A stretch of 64,000 nt of DNA from JBAOHV01 sp963714875 (GCA_963714875.1 CAVQQI010000014.1:1-64000), one strand, 5' to 3'. Counted from the stretch's first letter, positions 52,382 through 61,316 are shown. Made by a program: numbers and translations. Notes: a model not told the origin generated them from the letters alone.

Positions 52382-53181
52382 GGTGTGCTCCGTCCGACAG
52401 CGGTGCGTTGCACCACGCCCACCCCGTCGGCCGTGGAGTCGGTGTTCGTGCAGCCGCCGTCGGTGACGGACTGGTAGTTGACCGAGACCTGGGCGATCTC
52501 GACGTCCCGGTCGGGCAGGTGCACCACCGGACGCGACCACCGGACGCTCACCGTGGGGTCGTCGCAACGGGCGAAGACCTCGGACCACATGGTCACCCCG
52601 ACGATGGAGTCGCCGTCCATGTAGAGGTCGCGCACGACCTGGATCTCACCGGTGTGCAGGTCCTGCACCGATCCCCGCCAGGCGGTCATGCCCGACGGCA
52701 CCGGACGGCCCGGGTCGGCTGCCGAGCGTTCGATCGACAGGCGGTACGGACGCCCCGGCGACCAGGCGAAGTCGCGGGTGTTGGGGTTCCCGGTCGCAGA
52801 GCGCAGCACGGAGTCGCTGCCGTGGAGCTCCTGCCCCGAGGCCCGGTAGCCGCCCCAGTTGACCGCGGTGGACCCCGGATGCCCGGGGTGCCACTGCAGT
52901 CCCAGGTGTGCACCACCGGCTCGCCGGCCCGCGGCGCCCATGTCGGCCTGGAGCGCCCAGAAGTACAGGCGCGGCACCACCGGTGGATCAAGGATCTCGA
53001 GGGTGACCGACACCCCGGTCGCCGCCGACGTCGCGCCCCACCCCAGGTGGAACGACGACGCCCGGTTCGATGAGGTCGGCAGCCCCTCGGTCCGCACACC
53101 CGGCCCAGCGGTGCTGGGTGCGCCCGTCGTGCCGGCCGCTCCCGTCACTCCCAGAAGCCGCTGCCACCACGCCGGGGGCAT
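52339..53181 (-). CDS. Unknown secreted-looking beta-rich protein
   Basis: 280 aa from ATG 53181 (another ATG lies 27 bp upstream). After a short Pro/Ala/Thr-rich lead the sequence is rich in aromatic beta strands: SSFHLGWGATSAAT, VSVTLEILDPPVVPRLYFWALQADMG, LGLQWHPGHPG, TAVNWGGYRASG and RPYRLSIERS. There are two cysteines (FARCDDP, GGCTNTD). It resembles a carbohydrate-binding-like beta sandwich, but no family is recognised. The convergent overlap with the peptidase gene is 43 bp. Confidence 0.55.
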   Translation of the reverse strand: MPPAWWQRLLGVTGAAGTTGAPSTAGPGVRTEGLPTSSNRASSFHLGWGATSAATGVSVTLEILDPPVVPRLYFWALQADMGAAGRRAGGAHLGLQWHPGHPGSTAVNWGGYRASGQELHGSDSVLRSATGNPNTRDFAWSPGRPYRLSIERSAADPGRPVPSGMTAWRGSVQDLHTGEIQVVRDLYMDGDSIVGVTMWSEVFARCDDPTVSVRWSRPVVHLPDRDVEIAQVSVNYQSVTDGGCTNTDSTADGVGVVQRTAVGRSTPQGTRLALPELPAP

Positions 53182-53303
53182 CAGCCGCGCACCGTGCGGT
53201 GGTGCCACCAGGGCGAGCGCGATCCGGGCCGGAACAGGTGCATCACACGAGCATTGCTGCTGGGAGCCGTCGGCTCAACGACTGGCGACCGGAGTGGTCC
53301 GGC

Positions 53304-53327
53304 GGAACTGGAACGTGTTCCAGTTCC
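53304..53327. promoter_or_regulatory. 24-bp KstR-type palindrome before amidohydrolase gene
   Basis: Arms GGAACTGGAAC and GTTCCAGTTCC are perfectly complementary over 11 bases around GT. The core TGGAACGTGTTCCA (53309-53322) is an exact match to TnnAACnnGTTnnA. It ends 18 bp before the ATG of the amidohydrolase gene. It is the most symmetric of the four sites in the window. Confidence 0.75.
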
Positions 53328-53345
53328 GGGACCTACGATGACCCG

Positions 53346-54218
53346 ATGGCCATGCCGACGAACGTGCCCATCATCGACACCATGATCGGGTTCCCCAGCA
53401 CCGACCGCCGCGAGGTCTACAAGTTCCTGGCGCCGAGCCTGCGCGACAGCGAGAGCCGCGACGACTTCAAGATGCCGGCGCAGTACATGTTCAAGGACAT
53501 CCCGGGCGAGATCGGCGAGGGCGTCGACGCCGTCGCGGTGACGTTGGACAACATGGACCGCCACGGGGTGGCCCAGGGCCTGATCAATGTGGGGTCGACC
53601 GTCCGCGACGAGCCCCGCCGCGCCATCCGCAGCCACCCCGACCGGTTCCTCGGCATGGTCGACGTCGACCCCCGCGAGGGCATGGACGCAGTGCGCAAGA
53701 TCCGTCAGTTCCACGATGAGTACGGCATCGTCGCGGTCTCGAGCTTTCCGTCGGGCTGCATGACCCCCATCAACTCGGCGCCCTACTACCCCATCTACGC
53801 GACGTGCGCGGAGCTCGGTCTGCCCATCTTCCTCACCGCCGGCGTCCCCGGGCCCCGCGTGCCGCTCGCCCCACAGAAGGTCGAACTGCTCGACGAGGTC
53901 TGCTGGTTCTTCCCCGAGCTGACCATCGTCATGCGCCACGGCGCTGACCCGTGGACCGAGCTCGCGGTGAAGCTGATGCTCAAGTGGCCCAACCTGTACT
54001 ACTCGACCTCGGCGTTCGCCCCGAAGCACTACCCGGAGCCGATCATCCGCTACGCCAACACACGTGGCGCCGACAAGATCATCTACGCCGGCTACTTCCC
54101 TGCCGGGCTCACCTACGAGCGCATCATGTCGGAGCTGCCGAACGTGGCGCTCAACGACGACGTCTGGCCCAAGTTCCTCCGCGGCAACGCGGTCAAGGTG
54201 CTGGGCCTCGACACCTGA
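53346..54218 (+). CDS. Amidohydrolase family 2 protein, KstR-type regulated
   Basis: 290 aa TIM-barrel amidohydrolase: start NVPIIDTMIGFPSTD (an Asp-x-Met variant of the HxH motif), RFLGMVDVDPREGMDA, LPIFLTAGVPGPRVP, FPELTIVMRHGADPW (conserved His) and KIIYAGYFPAGLTYER, where an Asp ligand is expected but Tyr-Phe is found. The altered first and last metal ligands suggest weak or lost metal binding. Related genes occur in mycobacterial cholesterol loci, and an exact KstR-type operator precedes this one. A hydrolytic or decarboxylating step in ring or side-chain breakdown is possible. Confidence 0.8.
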   Translation: MAMPTNVPIIDTMIGFPSTDRREVYKFLAPSLRDSESRDDFKMPAQYMFKDIPGEIGEGVDAVAVTLDNMDRHGVAQGLINVGSTVRDEPRRAIRSHPDRFLGMVDVDPREGMDAVRKIRQFHDEYGIVAVSSFPSGCMTPINSAPYYPIYATCAELGLPIFLTAGVPGPRVPLAPQKVELLDEVCWFFPELTIVMRHGADPWTELAVKLMLKWPNLYYSTSAFAPKHYPEPIIRYANTRGADKIIYAGYFPAGLTYERIMSELPNVALNDDVWPKFLRGNAVKVLGLDT

Positions 54219-54363
54219 GCGCTGGGGCGGAGCCACCTCCAGCATCGGAGCGACACGGTCGACGCCGGGTCGAGGTGTGACGAGCTCAGGTTCCGACGGG
54301 CTCGTCGCCCGGGGTCGCGCGACCCGGTGACACCACAGCATGGTGTCCGTACCGTCGGCGTCC

Positions 54364-55848
54364 ATGGCGCAGGTCGGTGCGGACCCCGAACACCTCCGGG
54401 CGTTGGCGCGAGCCCTGCGTTCCGCGGCGGGCCAACTCGATGACCTCTCCATCGGGCTGGCCCGCCGCACCCGTTCAGCAGGATGGCGGGGGTCCGATGC
54501 AGATGCGTTCGAGCTGAGCTGGCACTCACGTCATCGACCGGCGCTGCACGCGTCCAGCTCCGGTTTGTCCGACCTGGCCCGTCGGGTGGAGCGCCAGGCC
54601 ACCGAGCAGGTCCGGGCCTCCGCAGCGGACAGCCCCCGCCCATCCGTCCCGCTGCTCGAGCCTCGCCCGGCGCCCGGGGCGCTGCTCGGGCCACGGCCCA
54701 CACCCATCCCGCTGCTCGGGCGTCGGCCGGCGCCCGGACCGCGAGCGGGGATCTTCACCTGGCCACGGGCCGAGTATCGGTTCGCCGGCACCGTCGAGCT
54801 GAGGGTCGGACCCATCACGTCGGCGTTCGTCGGGGGCCTGACCATCGCCGAGCTGGTCGGTGGGCGCCGCCGGGTGGTGCTGACCGAGACGGTCGGCGTC
54901 GGTGCCGCAGTGGGCGTCGGGTCATCGGTGGACGTCGGCATCGGCGGGCCGAACGCGGCCGGCGCACCGACCTCGGGCGCGTCGGCCGACGGGCGGGCAC
55001 GAGCGGGCCTGGTGCATCGTCAGTCCTGGGAGATCGACGAGGCCGATCTGGACGAGCTGCTGTCACGTCTCGCGTTCGAACGTGCCGGTCGTGCCGTCAC
55101 CACCAGCGCCGATCCGCTGGTCCGGGTCGGCGCAGCGGTCGACGACGTCGTCGGCTGGGTCACCGGCGATGACCCCGGATGGGACGTCATCGCGCAGGTT
55201 GCGACCGGAGTCCCGGCGCCACGCTCGACCGAGACGCTGACCGAGGTGCAGCTGGCCGGTTCGGTGGGCATCGGCCTGGGATCGTTCGCCGGGCTCAGCG
55301 GTCGACTGCACGGCGTCACCTCGCTACGCGTCGGCGGCGTCGAACACCGCGGAGTTGCTGGTGCCGGCACCGCGCCCACCCGGTCCTCTGTGCTGGAGGT
55401 GCAGAGCTCCGCGGGCGGCGAACTGTCGAGCACCCTGCTGCGGCGGCTCGGGGTGGCGCTGCCGAACGACCTCCATGGCGAGGTGTTGGTCCGGCTCGAG
55501 GTGCCCGACCCCGCGCCCGACGGACCGCCACCGCACGTGCTGGTCCGGCTCGGAGCGGGCGACGGCGCGACGATCGACGATGTGGCGGCACGGGTGACGT
55601 TCGGTGGCCCCGACCCGGAGCGGTCGGTGGGCGAACTGCGTCGAGCGGTCGACGGTCTCGGTCGTGGCGACGTGGCGGGAGCCCTGCGCAAGCTCTCCGA
55701 GATCGAGCCACAGATCGCCGGTGTCGAAGTGGGTGCTGCCACCGGATCGGTGTCGGGCGGCTCGGCCAGGGCAGGGCTGACCACCGGGGTCGGCATCGGC
55801 GGAGGGGTGTCGGTCCGTGGTCAGGCGATCCACGTCGAGCGGGATTGA
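54364..55848 (+). CDS. WXG100-like N-terminal domain protein with unknown C-terminal region
   Basis: 494 aa from ATG 54364 (GTG 54340 also possible). Residues 1-80 form an ESX/WXG100-like helical hairpin: DPEHLRALARALRSAAGQLDDLS, then AGWRGSDADAF with the WxG turn and a second helix. A proline-rich linker with three PLL(E/G)xRPxP repeats (about 95-125) follows. The C-terminal 350 residues are Gly/Val-rich with repeated GVGAAVGVGSSVDVGIG-like strands and no toxin motif. WXG proteins usually leave the cell by a type VII system, but no ESX gene is visible. It is convergent with the KstR-like gene. Confidence 0.6.
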   Translation: MAQVGADPEHLRALARALRSAAGQLDDLSIGLARRTRSAGWRGSDADAFELSWHSRHRPALHASSSGLSDLARRVERQATEQVRASAADSPRPSVPLLEPRPAPGALLGPRPTPIPLLGRRPAPGPRAGIFTWPRAEYRFAGTVELRVGPITSAFVGGLTIAELVGGRRRVVLTETVGVGAAVGVGSSVDVGIGGPNAAGAPTSGASADGRARAGLVHRQSWEIDEADLDELLSRLAFERAGRAVTTSADPLVRVGAAVDDVVGWVTGDDPGWDVIAQVATGVPAPRSTETLTEVQLAGSVGIGLGSFAGLSGRLHGVTSLRVGGVEHRGVAGAGTAPTRSSVLEVQSSAGGELSSTLLRRLGVALPNDLHGEVLVRLEVPDPAPDGPPPHVLVRLGAGDGATIDDVAARVTFGGPDPERSVGELRRAVDGLGRGDVAGALRKLSEIEPQIAGVEVGAATGSVSGGSARAGLTTGVGIGGGVSVRGQAIHVERD

Positions 55849-55850
55849 GG

Positions 55851-56441
55851 TCAGCCGAGCAGCACCCGGGTGGCGGTCTCCAGCTTCGGCACGAGCGCCG
55901 TGGGCGGTTCCACCCCGGAGATCCACCCCACCAGCGCCGCCATCCAGACGTCGGACAGCAGGTCGATCGACTGGATGATGTCGTCGCCCGCGGCGTCGAG
56001 CTCACCGTCGACCCCGAGCGCGTCGCTGATGATGCGCCGCATGAGGACCCTGGTCTCTGACACCGCAGGAGCGATGTCGGAGTTGCCCGAGACCAAGGCG
56101 CGGATCATCGCGATGGTCACCTGCGGTTCGCGCTGCAGCGCCTTGTTCGCCCGCCGCAGCACGTCGATCACCCGCTCGACCGGGTCCTCACCGCGAGGCG
56201 GGCGGACCGCCAGCCGGTCGGCCAGGCCCTCGATGTCGGCGATCATCACCGAGACCAGCAGGTTCTCCTTGGACGGGAAGTAGCGGTAGAGCGTTCCCAG
56301 CGCCACGTCGGAGCGCTGCGCGACCTCGCGCATCTGGACCGCGTCCCAACCGCCTTCGTGGGCCAGCTCGGCGGTGGCCTCGAGCATGCGCTCACGTCGG
56401 TCCTGCTGGGACTGCGTCAGCGTGGTCGTACGTTCGCTCAC
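55851..56441 (-). CDS. kstR: KstR-like TetR-family repressor
   Basis: 196 aa TetR protein starting with GTG. The DNA-binding part (RRERMLEATAELAHEGG, VQMREVAQRSDVALGTLYRYFPSKENLL) is very close to mycobacterial KstR, including VQMR and GTLYRYFPSK. The C-terminus (RANKALQREP, IDLLSDVWMAALVGWISG) also parallels KstR. KstR represses cholesterol-catabolism genes and is released by a steroid-CoA thioester. A variant AACnnGTT operator lies 54 bp upstream, implying autoregulation, and three further sites are in the window. Confidence 0.8.
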   Translation of the reverse strand: MSERTTTLTQSQQDRRERMLEATAELAHEGGWDAVQMREVAQRSDVALGTLYRYFPSKENLLVSVMIADIEGLADRLAVRPPRGEDPVERVIDVLRRANKALQREPQVTIAMIRALVSGNSDIAPAVSETRVLMRRIISDALGVDGELDAAGDDIIQSIDLLSDVWMAALVGWISGVEPPTALVPKLETATRVLLG

Positions 56442-56494
56442 CTGCTCCTCGTCCCTCCCGGCGGCCCGGTGGCGGACCCGCCGGACGAGCTTAC

Positions 56495-56508
56495 GAGAAC
56501 GCGTTCCA
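56495..56508. promoter_or_regulatory. KstR-type operator before the kstR-like gene
   Basis: GAGAACGCGTTCCA contains AAC-GC-GTT with an incomplete outer match to TnnAACnnGTTnnA. It lies 54 bp upstream of the repressor start, as expected for autoregulation. Confidence 0.55.
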
Positions 56509-56551
56509 CTTCGAGGTATGCGCTCCGATCAGGCGCCCGTTGCTGCCCGAC

Positions 56552-57853
56552 TCACCAGGCGGTGAGGGGTCCGGCGACCCGTTCCAACTCGGCGGTCCGT
56601 TCGAGCTGCACCGGCACCTCGTCGATGCGCACCACCGGCGTCCCGAGCGACGCCGCCAGGAGCTCGACGTGGGCAGCGGAGCTGTCGAGCGACCCCTCCG
56701 GGCCCCACAGCTGCAACGCCACCCCCAGCTCGAGCGTCTCGGCCAACTCGAGCACTGCAGCGGAGATCTCGTCGATGCCGTCGACACCGCCGATCTGGTC
56801 CGACACCGCCAGGCAGGGCCGCTGCTCGAGCGCGCACACCAGCGCCGCGGCGGCGGCGAAACCCTGGGACCCGGTCGCGGGCACGCACACGCTCCCCGGG
56901 AAGGACGTGGGCAGGGTCCGGGCGATCCAGAACCCCGCAGGGCCCGGATCGGCCACCACCACCCCACGATCGGGGAGCGCGCCCGACAGGTGCAGCGCGG
57001 CGCGTGGGGCGGTCAGCGGCACGGCGTCGGATTCGTAGAGGGGCGTGACGACCGCCGCGATCGTCGCGTAGAGGGGAGGCCGTTCAGGCAGCGAGGTGGC
57101 AGCGGTCCACCGTTGGCACAGGGCGCCGAGCTGGTGTGGCGGCACATCCTGGACGACCCAGTTGCCGAGCTGCTCGGGCGAGGACTCGTCGGGGTCGAGT
57201 CCGCTGGTGATGACGACGTCGGCCGCCGCCACACCGGCGAGCTCGAAGTCACGACCCTGCAGGCCGGCGGTGCCGAAGTGGAAGGGGCTGTCCCAGCGCT
57301 CGACGCCCTTGGCTCCCCAGGTGTTGACCACGCCGATGCCGGCCTTGCGCGCCATCTCGTGAAGATCGTCGACCGCCGCTGCGCGCACCACCCCCGGTCC
57401 CACCACGGCGACCACGTCGAGCTCGGCCATCGACGGATCGAGGACCAGGACCGGCGACCGCTCCGAGGCGCCCGCGACGGTCAGGTCGTCGCCCACCGGT
57501 GCGTCCAGATCCAGATCGAGGTGCAACGCCACCACGCCGGGGATGATCATGCCGGCAGGGTCCGACAACGCCTCGACCAGCTGCTCGACGGTGCTCACCT
57601 GCTGCAGGGGCGCCCGTCCGCCCGGCTGGGAGGAGAGGTGCAGGATCGGTCCGTCGAGCAGTGCTGCGCCCACCCTGCCGCTGCCGTCGTGGTGACCGAG
57701 TCGGCCGTCGGCGTCCGCCAACAGCACCGCCAGGTCCACGTCGTCGACCGCGATGTGGCGCAGACCGCCCAGGGCGGCGCCGTAGACGCGCATGACGCCC
57801 AGCTGGCGGAGTCGATCCTCGAGCACCTGCAGCACGGTGCGGGTGCTGCTCAC
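56552..57853 (-). CDS. Thiamine-pyrophosphate-enzyme-fold protein lacking a normal N-terminal domain
   Basis: 433 aa. The middle (about 135-270) looks like the DHS/FAD-type central domain of TPP enzymes (VVAVVGPGVVRAAAVDDLHEMARKAGIGVVNTWGAKG). The C-terminus resembles the TPP-binding domain (ALPDRGVVVADPGPAGFW, CVPATGSQGFAAAAALVCALEQRPCLAVSD). The first 130 residues do not show the usual PYR domain with its catalytic glutamate, and GDG is replaced by SDQIGG in the TPP loop. It may thus bind no cofactor. Its GTG start overlaps the DUF3097 stop by four bases. Function unknown. Confidence 0.6.
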   Translation of the reverse strand: MSSTRTVLQVLEDRLRQLGVMRVYGAALGGLRHIAVDDVDLAVLLADADGRLGHHDGSGRVGAALLDGPILHLSSQPGGRAPLQQVSTVEQLVEALSDPAGMIIPGVVALHLDLDLDAPVGDDLTVAGASERSPVLVLDPSMAELDVVAVVGPGVVRAAAVDDLHEMARKAGIGVVNTWGAKGVERWDSPFHFGTAGLQGRDFELAGVAAADVVITSGLDPDESSPEQLGNWVVQDVPPHQLGALCQRWTAATSLPERPPLYATIAAVVTPLYESDAVPLTAPRAALHLSGALPDRGVVVADPGPAGFWIARTLPTSFPGSVCVPATGSQGFAAAAALVCALEQRPCLAVSDQIGGVDGIDEISAAVLELAETLELGVALQLWGPEGSLDSSAAHVELLAASLGTPVVRIDEVPVQLERTAELERVAGPLTAW

Positions 57854-58702
57854 GGCTGCTCCTCGATCGGCGCCAGGGCGTCGAGCGCGGTCTCGACCGC
57901 GCCGATCAGCTCTGGTTCGAGGTCGGCGAACGTGTCGACCGAGGAGATCACGCGCTTCCACCCCTGCGCCGGTGTTCCCCAGCCGAGACGACGACAGACC
58001 CCGGCCTTCCACTCCTCGCCCCTCGGGACGTCGGGCCAGGCCTCGATGCCGACCGCCTTGGGTCGCACGCACTGCCAGATGTCCACGAAGGGGTGCCCGA
58101 CGACCAGGACGTGGGGACCCTGGACCTGCGCTGCGAGTCGGGTCTCCTTGGACCCGGGAACCAGGTGATCGAGCAGCACCGCCAGCGAGCGACCCGGTCC
58201 CGGGCCGAACGACGCCACCAGCGCCGCCAGATCATCCGCACCGTCCATGGACTCCACGACGATGCCGAGCTCACGCAGCTCGTCGCCCCACACCCGCTCC
58301 ATGAAACGGGCGTCGTGGATGCCCTCGACCCACAGGCGAGACGAACGAGCGACCCGCGCCACCTGCTGTTCGGCCACGATCCCACCGGCGGCCGAGCGGC
58401 GCGTCGCCGGCGCGGTCGACGGTCGGCGTCGACGGCTGCACGAGCGTGACCGTCTCGCCCTGATGGGCGAACGCTCCCGCGTGGTGCTCGAAGGTGTGCT
58501 GGCGCCCCGAGGAGTCCTTCAACACCACCAGCTGGCCGGTGAACTTGCGCAACCGGCCCCTCAGCCCGGTGGGGCGGTGCAGCAGCACCATGTCGGGACG
58601 CGCCACGACCTTGCTGTAGGTGTCCGCGAGACGCCGTGCACCAGCCACGCCACCCACCGAGCGGTCCTCGAGGATGTCGCCGTAGGGGTCGTCGCCGCTC
58701 AT
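57850..58702 (-). CDS. DUF3097 protein, frame-broken near 58400
   Basis: The first frame from ATG 58702 (MSGDDPYGDILEDRS) covers KVVARPDMVLLHRPTGLRGRL and ends its similarity near 58400. The rest continues one base away: VAEQQVARVARSSRLWVEGIHDARFMERVWGDELRELGIVVE, then GHPFVDIWQCVRPKAVGIEAWPDVPRGEEWKAGVC. Together they give the full DUF3097 length of about 283 aa. The central part has a TOPRIM-like flavour (WVEGIHDA, DDLAAL), which suggests nucleic-acid work, but function is unknown. The break has the same sign as others here, so the gene is probably intact. It overlaps the methyltransferase stop and the TPP-like start by four bases each. Confidence 0.7.
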
Positions 58703-60354
58703 CGCTGCGCCCGTTTCGATCTCGCCGTCGATCGCTGCTCCGAACTCGCCGAGGACCGAGACGAGTTCGGCGAACCCCGCGAGGACGACGGGGACGGCGA
58801 CGGGGAGCTCGACGCGCCGGACGGCCAGCCCCGATCGTCCCACCCGGGCGACCCGGGGCGGAGACCCTTGGCGAGCTGTTCCAGCACCGACAAGCCGGCG
58901 GGGTCGAGCGTGACCACCTCGAGCACCGGACCGCCGGCGCCGACCGCGGCGCGCAGTGCTCGTCCCGGAGAGCTGACCCTGGCCGGCAGGTCCGTGGTGA
59001 GCAGCACCACGGCGTCGGAGTCGTCGTCGGCTGCGAGCAGTCGCACCGTCGAGGCGCGCCCGATGCTGCGCCACACCGTCTCGGGCCGCTTCAGGCCCGG
59101 TCGGGCCGAGGAGAACGCACCGCACAGGTCGAACACCAGCCGCCGTCCATCCGCATCACGCCCGGCGAAGGTCATCTCCACCCCGGCGACCTTCGGTGCG
59201 GACTCGACCTCGGCGAACCCCGCCTGCTCCAGCAGTTCTCGCGCCAGCTCCTTGGCACTCGAGCCCTCCCGCGCAGCACGGGCGAAGACGTCCTCGCCAT
59301 CGATCGGCTCGGAGGGCACCCTGGGAGCGCCCGGGGCATCGATGCCGGAGCCGGCATCATCATCGGCATCGGCAGGTACGGCTTCCGGACGAGCCGCATC
59401 GCTGTGAGCCACCTCTCCGCGAGCGGCGTCGATGCGTTCGGTGGCCGCTCGCACATAGTCGGGGTCGGTGTCGTAGCCGGCGTAGTGCCGACCGGAGCGC
59501 ACCGCCGCAACGCCGGTCGTGCCGGACCCCATGAACGGATCGAGCACCAGGTCACCCGCGTAGGTGTAGAGGTGGATCAACCGCTGCGGGAGCGCCACCG
59601 GGAACGGTGCGGGATGCCCGACCCGGCGAGCCGACTCCGGGGGGATCTCCCACAGGTCCAGGGTGGCGTCCATGAACTCGTCGCGATGCACCGTGCTGGT
59701 GCTGGGCAGATTGCGGCGCTGCCGCTCGGCCACCGGCACCGCCCGGTCGAAACGACCCTTCGACGCGATGATGACCCGCTCGGTCAGGTCGCGCAGGACC
59801 GGGTTGGCGGCGCGCTGGAACGACCCCCAGGCGCACGAACCCGATGCGCCGCGTTGCTTGACCCAGACGATCTCGCCACGCAGCAGCAGGCGGAGGTCGT
59901 CCTGGAGGATGGCGGTGATGTCCGACGCGAGCGAACGGTAAGGACGCCGACCGAGGTTGGCGACGTTGACCGCGATGCGCCCTCCGGGCTCGAGCGTACG
60001 TACGCACTCCGCGAAGACGTCGCGCAGCATCTGCAGGTACTCGAGGTAGGTGGCGGGAACATGCTCGGCGTCGAGCTCGGTCTCGTAGGCCTTGCCCGCG
60101 AAGTACGGCGGAGAGGTGACCACCAGAGCGACCGATCCGTCGGCCACCTGGGCCATGTCCGCCGACGATCCGTGGAACACCCGGTCCACTGCTCGCACCG
60201 ACGGGTCGTCGGCCAGGGTTGCGTCGGCGGAGATCTCCGGCGGCTGGAACCGGGCGTAGAAGTCCGACGAGTCGTGGCCCTCCCGGCGCCCGACACCGAA
60301 CTCCGACGTGGCGGTCGGCCGCCGCTTCGGAGGTGTCACATCGGTGGGGCTCAC
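58699..60354 (-). CDS. Site-specific DNA methyltransferase (beta class, SPPY) with C-terminal nuclease-like domain
   Basis: 551 aa from GTG 60354. Motif IV TSPPYF (SPPY at 81-84) precedes motif I DPFMGSGTTGVAA (272-280), the order of beta-class amino-methyltransferases; SPPY usually goes with N4-cytosine methylation. Residues about 340-470 hold a second domain (AKELARELLEQAGFAEVE, GVEMTFAGRDADGRRLVFDLCGAFSS) reminiscent of Mrr-type restriction endonuclease folds. No separate restriction gene is nearby. The last 45 residues are Ser/Arg-rich and look like an out-of-frame read; an indel near 58870 is possible. It overlaps the DUF3097 start by four bases. The recognition site cannot be read. Confidence 0.78.
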   Translation of the reverse strand: MSPTDVTPPKRRPTATSEFGVGRREGHDSSDFYARFQPPEISADATLADDPSVRAVDRVFHGSSADMAQVADGSVALVVTSPPYFAGKAYETELDAEHVPATYLEYLQMLRDVFAECVRTLEPGGRIAVNVANLGRRPYRSLASDITAILQDDLRLLLRGEIVWVKQRGASGSCAWGSFQRAANPVLRDLTERVIIASKGRFDRAVPVAERQRRNLPSTSTVHRDEFMDATLDLWEIPPESARRVGHPAPFPVALPQRLIHLYTYAGDLVLDPFMGSGTTGVAAVRSGRHYAGYDTDPDYVRAATERIDAARGEVAHSDAARPEAVPADADDDAGSGIDAPGAPRVPSEPIDGEDVFARAAREGSSAKELARELLEQAGFAEVESAPKVAGVEMTFAGRDADGRRLVFDLCGAFSSARPGLKRPETVWRSIGRASTVRLLAADDDSDAVVLLTTDLPARVSSPGRALRAAVGAGGPVLEVVTLDPAGLSVLEQLAKGLRPGSPGWDDRGWPSGASSSPSPSPSSSRGSPNSSRSSASSEQRSTARSKRAQR

Positions 60355-60401
60355 TGCGCAGAGACTACGGGGCGGCAGTGACAGCCGCGAGCCCGCGCCG
60401 C

Positions 60402-61316
60402 TCAGTAGCGAAGGCCCGGCGCCCGGGTGAAGAACACGTCGGTGGCGAGCTGCTGGCCCAGCTTCGTCGCGTCCCAGCGGCGCTCCCCGTTGTTGATGGT
60501 CGGACCGTCGGTCCAGCCCTTCATCAAGATGATGTTCTCGGCCACCGCACGGATGATCTGCCCGGTGACGTGGTCGGCCTCGTCCGAGGCGAGCCATGCC
60601 ACCAGCGGCGAGGAGACCGAGGGGTCCATGCGGTTCCATTGGTCCTCGGGAACCTCATCGGCCTCGATGACCGCCGGCGCGCCGGGCATGGTGCCGGTGA
60701 TCCGTGTCGCCGCGGCCGGGCCGACCGCGTTGACGGTGACGCCCATCTTGTAGAGCTCCAGGCTGAGCGTCTGGGTCAGGCTCGCGATGGCCGCCTTGGC
60801 GGGGGCGTAGTTGGTCTGGCCGAAGTTGCCGGTGAGCCCTGCGCCCGAGACGGTGTTGATGATGCGGCCGCCGACCTTCTCGCCGGTGGACTTGTTGACC
60901 GAGCGCCAGTGCACCGCGGCGTGCTTGCACGGTGCCCAGGTGCCGCGCAGGTGCACCTTGATCACGGCATCGAAGTCCTCGGGCGCCATGTTGAAGATGG
61001 AGCCGTCACGGACGATGCCGGCGTTGTTCACCAGGATGTCCAGGCGACCGAACGCATCGATCGCCTGGGCGACCATCTCACCCGAGGCGTCGTAGTCCGA
61101 CACGTCGGCGTAGTTGGCCACGGCCTCGCCGCCGCGCCCGGTGATGATGTCCACGGTCAGGTCGGCGTCGCGGCCTTCGCCCTCGCCCTTCACCGAGCCA
61201 CCCAGGTCGTTGACGACCACCTTGGCGCCGTGCTTGGCCAGCTCGAGCGCATGCCCGCGGCCGATGCCGTGGCCGGCCCCGGTGACGATCGCGACCTTGC
61301 CGTCCAACATGCCCAT
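60402..61316 (-). CDS. Short-chain dehydrogenase/reductase, 17-beta-HSD-type
   Basis: 304 aa. Cofactor motif VTGAGHGIGRGHALELA (9-25), NNAG (95-98), catalytic YAPAK (about 169) and IINTVSGAG give a classical SDR. The sequence VVNDLGGSVKGEG after the first beta-alpha unit is typical of the SDR part of peroxisomal multifunctional enzyme type 2 / HSD17B4-like proteins. Such enzymes oxidise 3-hydroxyacyl-CoA or 17-hydroxysteroids with NAD. A CTGAC-N5-GTCAG operator lies 49 bp upstream, linking it to the two acyl-CoA ligases under the same motif. The gene is monocistronic. Confidence 0.85.
   Translation of the reverse strand: MGMLDGKVAIVTGAGHGIGRGHALELAKHGAKVVVNDLGGSVKGEGEGRDADLTVDIITGRGGEAVANYADVSDYDASGEMVAQAIDAFGRLDILVNNAGIVRDGSIFNMAPEDFDAVIKVHLRGTWAPCKHAAVHWRSVNKSTGEKVGGRIINTVSGAGLTGNFGQTNYAPAKAAIASLTQTLSLELYKMGVTVNAVGPAAATRITGTMPGAPAVIEADEVPEDQWNRMDPSVSSPLVAWLASDEADHVTGQIIRAVAENIILMKGWTDGPTINNGERRWDATKLGQQLATDVFFTRAPGLRY

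Noticed and set aside
58850..58880. Frame change in the methyltransferase C-terminus
   Set aside because: The alternative frame (LAVRRVELPVAVPVVLAGF) looks coding, but the shift would be of opposite sign to the others and would fuse the gene to DUF3097. Left as a possibility only.
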